Of a stretch of 64,000 nucleotides of DNA, positions 1 through 8,764 are shown piece after piece. Position 1 is the stretch's first letter, and every line of letters starts with the position of its first letter. Source of the stretch: JAPPHA01 sp963664045 (GTDB lineage: Bacteria > Pseudomonadota > Alphaproteobacteria > Rhodobacterales > Rhodobacteraceae); the NCBI GenBank assembly GCA_963664045.2, contig CAXXGT010000012.1, positions 124,001 through 188,000 of the forward strand, in the 5' to 3' direction. The position numbers were made by a program, and so were the translations under genes. The notes below the pieces were generated by a model, which ran no database searches, was not told the origin of the DNA, and was given only the letters and a program-made list of their open reading frames with translations.

Positions 1-2
1 AT

Positions 3-233
3 GGCCAGTTCGGGGCACTGCGGGATCATGTCGACCAAGGGTTGCTGACGGCGAAAACCCTGCATGCGGAGCTTTCCGAGATCGTTGCCGGCAAGCGGCC
101 GGGCCGCGAGACGGAAAACGAAACGATCCTGTTCTGGCACCGCGGACTGTCACTCTCGGACATTGCCCTCGGTCACGCGATCCTCGAAAAGGCAAAGCGG
201 ATCGGTCTCGGCCAGCGGATTCGGTTCCACTGA
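3..233 (+). CDS. Ornithine cyclodeaminase / mu-crystallin family protein, C-terminal end (5' partial)
   Basis: The reading frame is open from the window edge and encodes the last 76 residues. The stretch GRETENETILFWHRGLSLSD followed by a helix ending in KAKRIGLGQRIRF matches the C-terminal end of the ornithine cyclodeaminase/mu-crystallin family, NAD(P)-dependent enzymes that deaminate or reduce amino or imino acids. The N-terminal part lies outside the window, so the substrate cannot be judged. Its TGA shares one base with the ATG of the next gene (TGATG), which indicates translational coupling with the lyase-like gene and suggests one amino acid catabolic unit. The family call rests on pattern recognition of the C-terminus only. 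Confidence 0.7.
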   Translation, partial: GQFGALRDHVDQGLLTAKTLHAELSEIVAGKRPGRETENETILFWHRGLSLSDIALGHAILEKAKRIGLGQRIRFH

Positions 234-1744
234 TGATTTCCGTTGGCCACGGATCCAGCCCGTTTCGCCTTCAGGACTTCATCGCGATTGCCAGGGAGGC
301 AAGCGCTCTTGGCCTCAACCCGGATACCCGGGTACGGATCGCGCGTGATCATTCGATTGTTCTCGACCATGCCGCCGAGGACAGACCCGTTTACGGCCTG
401 AACACCGGGTTGGGCGCCAATCTTTCCCACCGGATCGCCCGGGACGAGATTTCCGGGTTCCAGCTTCGTCTTCTCCGCGGACGCGCCGCGGCGGTTGGTG
501 AACCCTTGCCGGAAGAGGTGTGCCGGGGGGGCCTGCTGGCCCGGATTCTCAGCGCCGCGCGGGGGGCAAGCGGGATTTCACCGGCGCTCCTTGATCACCT
601 GATTGCCGTGTTCAACACCGGCCTTGCGCCCGTCATACCTGAAACCGGGTCGATCGGAGCCGGAGATCTCGTGCAAAACGCCCACTTCGGCCTTGCTCTC
701 GTCGGCGAAGGCGAGTTCTGGCGAAACGGAGCGAGGATCGACGCGGCCACGGCCCTCGGCGAAGCCGGAGTGCATCCGCCGGACCTTGCGCCGGGTGACG
801 CCATGGTTCTTGCAAATCACTCGGCGGTGACAACGACACTTTCAGCGTTCGCGGTTGACCGCTACGCCCTGAACCTGGCCATGAGCCGATGCGCCATCGT
901 CCTGTCGTTCGAAGCATTCGCCGCAAACCGGAATATCCTTGATCCGGAGGTCATCTCATTGTCACCTGCCCCGGGGTACGATCGTGCGGCCAAATGGTTC
1001 CGGGAAGCGCTCGGGGAAACTGCGGATCATCCGCGCCGCGTTCAGGATCCGGTCAGTTTCCGGTGTGCGGCCCAGGTGACGGGCACCGGATTACACGGTC
1101 TGGATCACGTCGGAACCATGGTTGAAACCGCTCTGAACAGCGTCTCGGACAGCCCGGCCGTCACTTCTGATGGCCGCCTTCTGTCGACCCCGAATTTCCA
1201 GTCGCCGGCGTTGGCGCTCGGCCTCGAGTCGCTGTCGCTAACCCTGTCGATGATGGCCAACTGCGCCGTTCAGCGGGTACAGAGAATGATGTCTCCGGAG
1301 ACGTCCGGACTGCCGCGTTTCCTGTCTCCCGTTGGAGGCGATTCCGCAGGTATGGTGCCACTGCAAAAGACGGCCGTTTCCCTGGCCGCACGCATCCGGC
1401 ACCGGGCTCAACCGGTCGTTCTTGATCAGGTTCCCGTCTCAGAGGGAGTCGAGGATATGGCTGTCCTGACACCGTTAGCCGCCAGCAAACTCATCGAACA
1501 GGCGGAAATGTCCCGGCTGTTGTCGGGACTTGAGACCCTGGTCGGAGCGCAGGCACTGGACCTTCGGAAGCCTTCGACGACAAGCCCGCTCACCGGTCGC
1601 ATTCACGGGAACATTCGTGATCGAGTTGCCCTACTCAACGGTGACCGGTCACTTTCCGAAGACATCGGGGATGCAGCGGACGTGATCGAAGCTATGGCGC
1701 AGCAGGTTCTGCTTGATGATCGCATCGGACAATCCGGCACCTGA
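233..1744 (+). CDS. Histidine ammonia-lyase-like aromatic amino acid lyase with altered MIO triad
   Basis: The 503-residue product has the usual length and fold signatures of the HAL/PAL family, which eliminates ammonia from aromatic amino acids. The catalytic-tyrosine motif VYGLNTGLGA is at residues 53-62. The region that normally reads GSxGASGDL, whose Ala-Ser-Gly cyclises to the MIO electrophile, reads GSIGAGDLVQNAH at about 139-151, so the serine is absent. Other lyase signatures remain, such as the SVSDSPAVTSDGR region near 305-317. Either it uses an altered cofactor or it does different chemistry; which cannot be said. It is coupled to the upstream cyclodeaminase-like gene by a one-base overlap. 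Family assignment is firm and activity uncertain. Confidence 0.85.
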   Translation: MISVGHGSSPFRLQDFIAIAREASALGLNPDTRVRIARDHSIVLDHAAEDRPVYGLNTGLGANLSHRIARDEISGFQLRLLRGRAAAVGEPLPEEVCRGGLLARILSAARGASGISPALLDHLIAVFNTGLAPVIPETGSIGAGDLVQNAHFGLALVGEGEFWRNGARIDAATALGEAGVHPPDLAPGDAMVLANHSAVTTTLSAFAVDRYALNLAMSRCAIVLSFEAFAANRNILDPEVISLSPAPGYDRAAKWFREALGETADHPRRVQDPVSFRCAAQVTGTGLHGLDHVGTMVETALNSVSDSPAVTSDGRLLSTPNFQSPALALGLESLSLTLSMMANCAVQRVQRMMSPETSGLPRFLSPVGGDSAGMVPLQKTAVSLAARIRHRAQPVVLDQVPVSEGVEDMAVLTPLAASKLIEQAEMSRLLSGLETLVGAQALDLRKPSTTSPLTGRIHGNIRDRVALLNGDRSLSEDIGDAADVIEAMAQQVLLDDRIGQSGT

Positions 1745-2233
1745 CCAAGATCAATCGAGTCAGGGCACCGATGCACTCTTCATTCTTCACGGATGCAGGT
1801 TGGTAATTTCAGTGGCCATTCCCGATGCCAGGAATGGCGAACGGGAGCATTGCTCGGTGCGAGGCCCGTGCCGTTCCTTTTGCTTCACCTCGCGAGGATC
1901 GAAAATGTGCTTGGACTCGACGTACAGCCACTCACACCCAAACCCGGCAGCGTATCCGGATCATGTTCGGCACCATGAAATCGGAGGAACTGAAAACCCG
2001 GCGCGCAGCGCGCATCCTGCCCGTTACCAACACGAAAGAGCTTTGATTTTCTCTGAAACTCTTTTGTGCGTTGGACACACTTTCCCCTGGCCTCCGGCAC
2101 CCGTTTTTTCGGGAGGCAGCCACGGTGACGTCAGTCTGGAAGGCGTCGCCGTTCACTCACTGTCGGCGATTTTTCGGGCTCCCCGGAAACGGCCTCGTGA
2201 CGGGCCGAGAGCGGTTGCAGGCGACGCCGGGGC
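1745..2233. other. Non-coding spacer, no gene recognised
   Basis: About 490 bases lie between the lyase-like gene and the 3' end of the IS110 remnant. Short open frames exist on both strands, but none resembles a known protein. The missing downstream half of the truncated amidase gene is not here, so it was deleted rather than merely separated. The outer end of the IS110 cannot be placed exactly because this family lacks conspicuous inverted repeats. Confidence 0.6.
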
Positions 2234-2510
2234 TCAGGCGGGTCGGGCCGACATGTCGGGTTGTTCCTCGCGTGCCAGCCGGGTGACGTATCCATACTGT
2301 TCGAGCTTCTGCAGCCAGCGGCTGGCCTTGCGGCCGATGGAGATGCCCTCATGGTCGATCCCGGGATCGGCATAGGGCGTGCCGTCGCGCAGCATGGCAT
2401 AGATGGTGCGGAGCATCTTGTGGGCCACGGCGACGATGGCGCGCTTGTATCCGCGCCGGCTCTTCACCGCCTGGTGCCAGGTCTGGAACTGGCAGCCCCG
2501 GGTCCGGACC
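2234..2510 (-). pseudogene. IS110 family transposase, C-terminal part
   Basis: The minus strand encodes the C-terminal portion of an IS110 transposase, with the family motif RRGYKRAIVAVAHKML followed by a conserved LRDG-PY segment and a terminal RWLQKLEQYGYV. It is separated from its N-terminal portion (4865 onwards) by a 2354-bp insertion. When the insertion and one copy of the 9-bp target repeat are removed, the two parts join in one open frame (AAVRTRGCQ at the seam). The gene was therefore continuous before the second element landed. Confidence 0.85.
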
Positions 2511-4864
2511 CTTTCAATGGTACACTGTTGACTCGGCGTTTGCGTAATCCCTTATGGCCCGGTAGTTTTCGACGAAGAGTGACAGGATCAGGTATCCTTC
2601 CCAGAGCTTTCTTGTGCCCGGCAGGGGCTGGCGCTTCGACGGGATGAATCCGGCGAGGCGCGCGGTGTTGACCGCGAACTCCGCGATCGCCTGGTCAGGG
2701 TCTGGCGGGCCGCGCTGTTTCCGGTGGTTCGGCTTCGCCATGTGCACGGCGAGGACATGGATCTCGTCCACATGGACGACGGTCTTTGCCGGCGTGTCCG
2801 GCGCGGACCGCGCGAGGCGCTCGACGGACATGACGGTGCAGGCGGTGATGGCGTCGAAGGCGAGGCACCGGCGGAGGTCGTCGGCAGCGTTGAGCCTGCG
2901 GTCCTTGATCCGCGTCCCGGTTTTGACGGCGGCGAAATACTCCTCGATCAGCCATCTCTTCTCGTACCATTCCGCGATGCGGAGCGCGTTCTGCTCCGTC
3001 GGGTCGCCCTCGGTGGTCAGGAGCAGCCAGTCGAGCGGTTCCTTTCCTTTCGGCGGTTCAGGTTCAAGGACGCGCACAGCGAGCATGCGCAGGGGCCGCG
3101 TGTCCTTCGCCAGGTCGACGGGCGGGACGAGATCGACGTACCCGGCCCGCAGTTCGAGCTTCACGCCCTTGCGGCCCGTGCGCTTCCGAGGCCCGCCGCA
3201 GGCCTCGATGTCGATCCTCTTCGCAGCCACGACATCGAGCCCGGCCGTGTGTTCGAACAGGTCCTCCAGCCCACCGTCCGCCGTGAAGACCCGCCGCCTG
3301 GTCGAACGGCTGGCGCGGACCAGAAGGCCGCTGCCGTCGGCAGCGTCGGCGCAGCCGCAGCCTTCCGACAGCAGCGCCCACATGTCGCCCTCCCGGTCGC
3401 AGAGGGTCACCACGCGGGTCCGCGGACAGGCGGACGCCAACTCGGCAGCCTTGCCGAGACCGTCCAGCCAGCGTTCGCTTTCCTCGCCTTCCACCGCCGT
3501 CCCTTTCTCCACCGCGCGGAAGTCGGCATCGAGATGGAAGACCCCCAGCGCGCAGCCGCCCTCGCTGAAGGCGACGCCGAAATGGGCCGCGAGCCCGGTG
3601 CTGCCGGAACCGCCGCCGCCGATGTCGACAAGACCCTCCGTCGCCTTCAGCCCGGTGTAGTTCACCATCGTCGTGTCCTGCACCGCGAGCACGACGGGCT
3701 GCCTGCGGCAGCGCGCGGCCATCGCCTCCTGGTGGGGCTCAAGAATGTCCCGCACGCCGATCCTCGGATTGGACAGGAACCTGTACGCCGCCTTCTGCTC
3801 CGCCTCGCCGGGAAAGATCACCGGAAGCGGCGCTCCCGGACGCGCGCACCAGGCCCCGCCCATCGTCACCAGACGTTCGCGCACGCGCGCGTCGCTGTGG
3901 GCGCTCCGCCCGTATTCGCGCTCCGCCCATGTCGGATCCTCCCTTGCAACGAGAGGCGGGCCGCCGCCGATCACCCTTTCCGGCTCACGTCCGAGAACCT
4001 CCCGCCATCCCGCCGACAGCGGCTTCACGTACACCCGGAGCCTCGGCCCCGGATCCTTGCCCGATGCCGGCTCCTTGCAGCACGTCCAGCCCGCCGCACG
4101 ATAGCTGGCGCCCGTGTGCTCCGGCCCCACGTAGCTGTAGGCCAGTTCCGGGCGGACACCGTAGCGCTCCTCCCAGTCGTCCGCAACGCGGTCGCGGAAC
4201 AGCGCCAGCGCCAGCGACGCAAGCCCGTAGACGCGAACCCCGGGAAGGATCAGGAACCGATCGTTGTTGACAACGCGCCCGATATTGGCGTCCCGGGCCG
4301 CCTGCGACCAGCCGATGTGGAGATCGCGCGCCTTGTGGTGCCAGGAGGCGGCGCCGGCAGTCAGGCCGCCGAGAATGCCGTGTTCGGACGAACGGAGCCA
4401 GTAGCGGATGCGCCCGCCAGGACAGGCGGCATCGCCTTCGGGATGGTGCGACGCCATCATCGACCGCGCCAGGCTCTTCTCCGCATCGGCAACCGGAACC
4501 ACGCTGATCTCGCCAAGATCGTCAAGAGAACACGACAGCACCCTGTCCGGGTAATCCAGCGACGGAGCCAGGGACCCCGCACCGATCGAACCCATCGGGC
4601 GTGCCTCCGGCAGGGAAAGGCCGAGGGCCGAGGACAGCTTCGGAAGGACAGCACGGGCCGAGGCGAGGCACAGCTCTCCCTTCGCGTTCCGCCAGTCCTC
4701 GCGCTCGCAAAGCTCCCGAGCCAGTGAAGTCCGGGTACAGTCCCCGGTGCCGAGCGTCGCCTTCAGCCAGTCGACCGTCCCGGCAGTGTAGTGTCGAAGT
4801 CCGATTCTCATGGAACCGCGAATACGACGTCACCGATACCGAGTCAACCGTGTCCTGTTGAAAG
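2511..4864 (-). mobile_element. Tn5/IS4-like insertion sequence with DruA-transposase fusion
   Basis: The element is 2354 bp with imperfect 26-bp terminal inverted repeats. The left end begins CTTTCAATGGTACACTGTTG and the right end, read inward, begins CTTTCAACAGGACACGGTTG; 22 of 26 positions match. It is flanked by a direct repeat GTCCGGACC at 2502-2510 and 4865-4873. Nine base pairs is the target duplication length known for Tn5-like elements. The host sequence rejoins in frame as an IS110 transposase when one copy is removed, which confirms the boundaries. It holds one long gene on the minus strand. Confidence 0.9.
2514..4811 (-). CDS. DruA-like (DUF4338) domain fused to Tn5-type IS4 transposase
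   Basis: The 765-residue protein has two modules. Residues 1 to about 265 resemble DruA/DUF4338: DLHIGW at 163-168, RFLILPGVRVYGLAS at 185-199, DDWEERYG at 211-218 and SYRAAGW at 236-242. Residues 295-760 are a Tn5-like DDE transposase: WAEREYG at 295-301, first Asp in VQDTT (D379), second in LCDREGD (D472), and the YREK signature Y616, R619, E623, K630 in WYEKRWLIEEYFAAVK. The short N-terminal DNA-binding domain usual in Tn5 transposases appears to be replaced or preceded by the DruA-like module. The gene fills the element from end to end, its stop lying only three bases from the left end, and looks intact. Confidence 0.85.
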   Translation of the reverse strand: MRIGLRHYTAGTVDWLKATLGTGDCTRTSLARELCEREDWRNAKGELCLASARAVLPKLSSALGLSLPEARPMGSIGAGSLAPSLDYPDRVLSCSLDDLGEISVVPVADAEKSLARSMMASHHPEGDAACPGGRIRYWLRSSEHGILGGLTAGAASWHHKARDLHIGWSQAARDANIGRVVNNDRFLILPGVRVYGLASLALALFRDRVADDWEERYGVRPELAYSYVGPEHTGASYRAAGWTCCKEPASGKDPGPRLRVYVKPLSAGWREVLGREPERVIGGGPPLVAREDPTWAEREYGRSAHSDARVRERLVTMGGAWCARPGAPLPVIFPGEAEQKAAYRFLSNPRIGVRDILEPHQEAMAARCRRQPVVLAVQDTTMVNYTGLKATEGLVDIGGGGSGSTGLAAHFGVAFSEGGCALGVFHLDADFRAVEKGTAVEGEESERWLDGLGKAAELASACPRTRVVTLCDREGDMWALLSEGCGCADAADGSGLLVRASRSTRRRVFTADGGLEDLFEHTAGLDVVAAKRIDIEACGGPRKRTGRKGVKLELRAGYVDLVPPVDLAKDTRPLRMLAVRVLEPEPPKGKEPLDWLLLTTEGDPTEQNALRIAEWYEKRWLIEEYFAAVKTGTRIKDRRLNAADDLRRCLAFDAITACTVMSVERLARSAPDTPAKTVVHVDEIHVLAVHMAKPNHRKQRGPPDPDQAIAEFAVNTARLAGFIPSKRQPLPGTRKLWEGYLILSLFVENYRAIRDYANAESTVYH

Positions 4865-5297
4865 GTCCGGACCGCCGCATGGGCGCATTCGACGAGAATG
4901 GCGCGCAGGACCGGGTTTCCCCGCCGTATCCGTCCGCTGCGGCGCTTGCCGGCACTCTCGTTGTTCCCGGGACAGATCCCCGTCCAGGCGGCGCAGTGCC
5001 TGGCGGATGCGAAGACCGCCATGTCGGGGCCCAGTTCGACGAGGATCGCCATGGCGGATTCGCGGCTGACGCCGGGCAGGGTCTCGAGAAGCCGGACCTG
5101 GGCCTCGTGGGGAGCGAGGGCGGTGTCGCTGTCGAACCGGGCCGGGAGATCGCCCAGGATCCACCGGCCATGTGCGTCGAGTTCGACACTCAGGGCATCG
5201 CCGAGGAGGCCGAGCTTCTTGCGGACATGCCAGCTCAGCCCGCCCAGGATGTCCTCACACGCGTCACCGGCGATGATGCCCTCGAGGATGCGGCGAC
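4865..5297 (-). pseudogene. IS110 family transposase, middle part, 5' truncated
   Basis: Reading leftward, the frame gives the IS110 middle region (RRILEGIIAGDACEDILGG), then LLETLPGVSRESAMAILVEL, then the signature AAWTGICPGNNESAGKRRSG and ILVECAHAAVRT. The N-terminal DEDD catalytic domain with the first acidic residues is missing. At the right border the sequence passes directly into an amidase gene fragment in another frame. The copy was therefore truncated at its start before or during the event that broke the amidase gene, and it cannot be active. Confidence 0.8.
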
Positions 5298-5575
5298 CCC
5301 TGCGTGGTCTTCACTCCGGCGAGGTCGTTGAGGTCCTTCACGCCGAGCGGCAGGCCGTGCAGCTTTCCGAGCGGTTCCCCGTTCATGACGGCGGCTTCTG
5401 CCGCAACAGCCTCGACCCGTGCCCTTTCGAAGCACGGAATGACAATCGCGTTGAGCACCGGATCGAATTTCTCGATCCTTGCGATGCAGCTTTCAAGCAG
5501 TTCGACAGGCGAAAGCCGTTTTGCACCGATTTCCGCGCCGGCGTCGACGGCAGAGAGATCACAGGGTTCACACAT
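5264..5575 (-). pseudogene. Amidase signature family protein, N-terminal fragment
   Basis: The first 95 or so codons encode a typical amidase N-terminus: a helix with LSPVELLESCIARIEKFDPV and then PLGKLHGLPLGVKDLNDLAG, the segment carrying the catalytic lysine of the amidase signature family (K in GVKD). Homology stops after about KTTQGS near position 5295, where IS110 sequence begins. The Ser-cisSer-Ser catalytic core is lost, so the fragment is non-functional. Its start overlaps the stop of the upstream aminotransferase gene by eight bases, so it was once the last coupled gene of that operon. Confidence 0.8.
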
Positions 5576-6875
5576 GTTGCCTTCCCGTTCCGAGTTGTTG
5601 CTTGATCAGACCCGCGGTTTCCTCCAGCCCCTCTGACAGCTGCGCACCATCGATGTTGATCGGTGGAACGAACATGAGGGAGTTGCCGCAACGGCCGCCC
5701 AGGTAAATCAGGATACGCCGGGAATGTACCGCTCTTTGCAGGCGAAGGGCGGTTTCGCGGTCGGGCCTGCCATCCGCGTCCACGACATCGACCGCCGCCT
5801 GTGCGCCCGCAACGCGTACACCGCAGATGCGTTCGAGTGCGTCAAGCGGACGCAAGACGCGTTCGAGAACGGGTTCGACCGTCTGCTTCACGTGTGCAAG
5901 CAGGTCGTCCCCGCGGATCGTCCGTATGGTCGCGACTGCCATGTTGCAGGCGAGGGGATTGCCCTGGAACGTGCTGGTGTGCATGCCAGGCGGCCATGCC
6001 TTGAGAATCTCGGGCGGGGCAGCCACGGCCGACAAGGGCAATCCCCCGGACATGGCCTTGCCCATCGTGACCATGTCGGGGACAACGCCGGTGTTCTCGA
6101 AGGAAAACCAGGACCCGGCGCGTCCGAACCCGCACCAGATTTCATCGCAAACCATCAGGACCCCGTGCCGGCGCGTCAAGTCCCTGATGCCGGACAGAAA
6201 CTCCGCAGGCGGAGACAGGACACCGCTGACACCCTGGATTGCTTCCACCACCAGGGCGGCGGGAAGGTCGTCGGTTCTCCGCAGCTCTCCCAGACGGTCT
6301 GACAAACGGCAGAGGCAGGTGTCGACATCGTTGCCTCCGGTCCCGCGTGAACCGGGATACGGCAGGAAGTCGACGAGTCCGTGCAGCACGGAGAAGGGTT
6401 CACGAATGCTGCCACCGTCGGTAAGCGACAGTGCGCCAATGGTTCGACCGTGGTAACCGCCCTCGAAGGAAATCAGACGCGTGCGGCCGGTTGCGTATTG
6501 CGCAGCCTTGATCGCAGCCTCAACGGCTTCGGCGCCGGAATTCGCCAGCTGGATGCAAAACAATTTCTCGGGCAGAATCGAGGCCAGCTCTTCATAGAGC
6601 CGAGCCCGGAAGGGCGAAGGAAGCCGGGTACCGGTATGCAGGATTCCCGTGGCAAGTGTTTCCAGCAAGGCCGCAATGTGAGCAGGATGGTTGTGACCGA
6701 TGGTGCTCGCGGCGGAACCGCAAACGAGGTCGAGCCATTTCCGGTCCCGGTCGTCGTAAAGCCAAGGTCCGTCTCCCCGGAGGAAAACGGGTGGTTCCGC
6801 CGTGAGCCGAAAGGTATTGGCCGCGCTCGACTCGTGTACGCGCGTAATGCCAAGGACCGGCTTGGTCCTCGTCAC
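5568..6875 (-). CDS. Class III PLP-dependent aminotransferase
   Basis: The 435-residue product has class III (omega-amino acid / glutamate-1-semialdehyde type) features: CGSAASTIGHNHPAH near 52-66, NSGAEAVEAAIKAA as the phosphate-binding region, SFEGGYHGRT, DEIWCGFGR with the PLP-contacting Asp, and the Schiff-base lysine in VTMGKAMSGGLPLS. It transfers an amino group to or from an aldehyde or oxo acid. It lies between an ABC ATPase gene and an amidase stub in one minus-strand operon, one base after the ATPase stop, which suggests a role in degrading the imported compound. The exact substrate is not visible from sequence. Confidence 0.85.
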   Translation of the reverse strand: MTRTKPVLGITRVHESSAANTFRLTAEPPVFLRGDGPWLYDDRDRKWLDLVCGSAASTIGHNHPAHIAALLETLATGILHTGTRLPSPFRARLYEELASILPEKLFCIQLANSGAEAVEAAIKAAQYATGRTRLISFEGGYHGRTIGALSLTDGGSIREPFSVLHGLVDFLPYPGSRGTGGNDVDTCLCRLSDRLGELRRTDDLPAALVVEAIQGVSGVLSPPAEFLSGIRDLTRRHGVLMVCDEIWCGFGRAGSWFSFENTGVVPDMVTMGKAMSGGLPLSAVAAPPEILKAWPPGMHTSTFQGNPLACNMAVATIRTIRGDDLLAHVKQTVEPVLERVLRPLDALERICGVRVAGAQAAVDVVDADGRPDRETALRLQRAVHSRRILIYLGGRCGNSLMFVPPINIDGAQLSEGLEETAGLIKQQLGTGRQHV

Positions 6876-6876
6876 G

Positions 6877-8004
6877 TCAAGAATCCCCGTTTCGGCCTGG
6901 CCGCCGCAGCACGGTCAAGTCCTGCTCGCGCCATTCCGCGACAACCTTTTCACCTGGCTCAGGCGGCTGCCGGCCGTCCATGGCACTGCGTCCGAGTTCG
7001 ATATCCAGCATGTTTCCGCCAGGAGACACCCCCTGAATTTTCAGTGTAGCTCCGGTAAATGCGACATCCCTCACTTCGAGCGCCGTTCCGTTCCGCTCCG
7101 GCATGCGCCCCTGGTCGTCAGGCCTGATCGAAATGGCCTCGGGCCGCAACGCCAGGGCAATCCGTCCGCCTTCGCCAAAGTGGTCTCCATCCTGCGCTGG
7201 CGGTGCGACCAGGGTTGCAAGGCCGTCGACGCCACATTCAATCCCCGAATCCGTCGCCCTGTGTACCCGCGCCACGATGACGTTGCAGGCACCGATAAAC
7301 CGCGCAACGAACTCGGTTTCGGGACGGTCATAAATATTGACCGGATCACCCAGTTGCTCGATGCGGCCGTCCCGCATGACGGCTACCCGGTCGCTCATGG
7401 CGAGTGCTTCCTGCTGATCATGAGTGACGTATATGAATGTCAGTCCCACGTCCCGGTGCATGCGGCGCAGTTCGTGCTGCATCTGGTGCCGGAGGTTCGC
7501 ATCCAGTGCGCCGAGAGGCTCGTCCAGGAGAAGAACCCCTGGCTCGACAATCAGTGACCGTGCAAGCGCAACCCGCTGCCGCTGACCACCGGAAAGCTGG
7601 TGCGGGAGGCGTTGCTCGTAACCGGCCAGGCCGATCGTTTCGAGCCAGGAACGGGCGCGACTCTCGCGGACCGTGCGGGCGATGCCGCGCATCTTCAGGC
7701 CATAGCCCACGTTTTCCAGGAGGGTCTTGTGCGGGAACAGCGCGTAGTCCTGAAACATGATGCTCGTATCGCGTCGGTTCGGCGGATGGTCGGTCACGTC
7801 TTCCCCACCGACCCTGATCGTTCCGTCAGACGCCTGTTCCAGACCCGCGATCAAGCGCAACATGGTCGATTTTCCGCAACCGGAAGGGCCAAGCAGTGTC
7901 AGGAACTCGCCAGCGCGGATTTGCAGTGACAGAGGACGGACTGCCTGAATGGTGCCGAATGATTTCGAGACACCATCCAGCTCAACGTCTTTCGCCGCGC
8001 TCAC
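6877..8004 (-). CDS. ABC transporter ATP-binding protein, spermidine/putrescine (PotA) type
   Basis: The 375-residue ATPase has a Walker A (LLGPSGCGKST), a Q-loop (MFQDYALFPH), the signature LSGGQRQRVALARSL, Walker B (VLLLDEPLGALD) and the switch histidine (VTHDQQEAL). The C-terminal 130 residues form the TOBE/MOP-like domain usual in PotA-type importers. Its partners, two permeases and a binding protein, are encoded 4 to 8 kb upstream on the same strand, separated by the divergent regulator gene. A GTG at 8004 is used as start. It faces the regulator gene across a very short divergent spacer, so expression is probably under that regulator; this is inference. Confidence 0.9.
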   Translation of the reverse strand: MSAAKDVELDGVSKSFGTIQAVRPLSLQIRAGEFLTLLGPSGCGKSTMLRLIAGLEQASDGTIRVGGEDVTDHPPNRRDTSIMFQDYALFPHKTLLENVGYGLKMRGIARTVRESRARSWLETIGLAGYEQRLPHQLSGGQRQRVALARSLIVEPGVLLLDEPLGALDANLRHQMQHELRRMHRDVGLTFIYVTHDQQEALAMSDRVAVMRDGRIEQLGDPVNIYDRPETEFVARFIGACNVIVARVHRATDSGIECGVDGLATLVAPPAQDGDHFGEGGRIALALRPEAISIRPDDQGRMPERNGTALEVRDVAFTGATLKIQGVSPGGNMLDIELGRSAMDGRQPPEPGEKVVAEWREQDLTVLRRPGRNGDS

Positions 8005-8024
8005 GATGCGCTTGTCCCGGGTGC

Positions 8025-8759
8025 ATGCCTCAAGTTATTCTGCGTTCGTATCGTCGAGGCAAGTTGGATTGGGCAATCGTGTACTATGAAAACGACAGCC
8101 TTCCGCAGACGCTGTCCTATTTCATCCTGAACAAGCTGCGCTGGCGGATCATCACCGGGGACCTCGCGCCTGGCCAGGCGCTGCGGGAGCAGGAACTGGA
8201 GGCCGACTACGGCAGCAGCAGGGGACCGGTGCGGGAGAGCCTGCGCCTTCTCTTGCGCAACGGACTCGTGGAGCATCTGCCGCGGCGCGGGTTCCGGGTC
8301 CGGAAAGAGACACGGGACGACGTTCGTAACATCTACCAGCTGCGCGCCACGCTCGAGGGGATGGTGATCGCCGCCCTGGCAGACCTCGACATCGATCCTC
8401 TGTGCGAGGCGCTGCAGGGACGGTGCGCGATCATGCAGGGTTACTACAAGGCGAATGACATCGAGGGCTATTTCCGCGAAAACAGCACCTATCATCAGTG
8501 CATAATCGATTACACGGGAAACCGTCCCATCGCGCAGGTCCTGTATTACGTAAATGAGATTTCGCTTCCGATTCGCTACAAGCTTCTGAAAGAGGCGTTT
8601 CCGACGCACCGCTCTCTCGACTATCACGAGGAAATCCTGCACCAACTCGAAGCCGGGAACATTCCCGAGGCAAAGCGGCTGACGCAAGAGCACATCCTGG
8701 AGAATCTGGACCGGGCGTTGGCGTTCTTTGACGAACACGAGGATTCTGTCTCGAGCTGA
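8025..8759 (+). CDS. GntR family transcriptional regulator, FCD domain
   Basis: The protein has an N-terminal winged helix (NKLRWRIITGDLAPGQALRE, then SSRGPVRESLRLLLRNGLVE and LPRRGFRV) and a C-terminal FCD effector domain. That domain has the histidines usual for metal binding in STYHQCI, LDYHEEIL and TQEHIL. FCD regulators generally respond to organic acids or amino acid derivatives. The start is uncertain: ATG 8025 leaves only 20 bases to the divergent ATPase gene, while TTG 8064 has a GAGG five bases upstream, and GTG 8079 is also possible. One of the later starts is likely. It sits inside the catabolic cluster in opposite orientation, the usual place for a local repressor. Confidence 0.85.
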   Translation: MPQVILRSYRRGKLDWAIVYYENDSLPQTLSYFILNKLRWRIITGDLAPGQALREQELEADYGSSRGPVRESLRLLLRNGLVEHLPRRGFRVRKETRDDVRNIYQLRATLEGMVIAALADLDIDPLCEALQGRCAIMQGYYKANDIEGYFRENSTYHQCIIDYTGNRPIAQVLYYVNEISLPIRYKLLKEAFPTHRSLDYHEEILHQLEAGNIPEAKRLTQEHILENLDRALAFFDEHEDSVSS

Positions 8760-8764
8760 GGGTT

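Noticed and set aside
1713..2375. A 220-codon plus-strand frame after the lyase gene
   Set aside because: It overlaps the lyase end and the IS110 gene in the wrong frame and matches nothing.
2724..4727. A 667-codon open frame on the plus strand
   Set aside because: It is antisense to the DruA-transposase gene, is rich in Arg, His and Ala and has no family features. High GC makes long antisense frames common.
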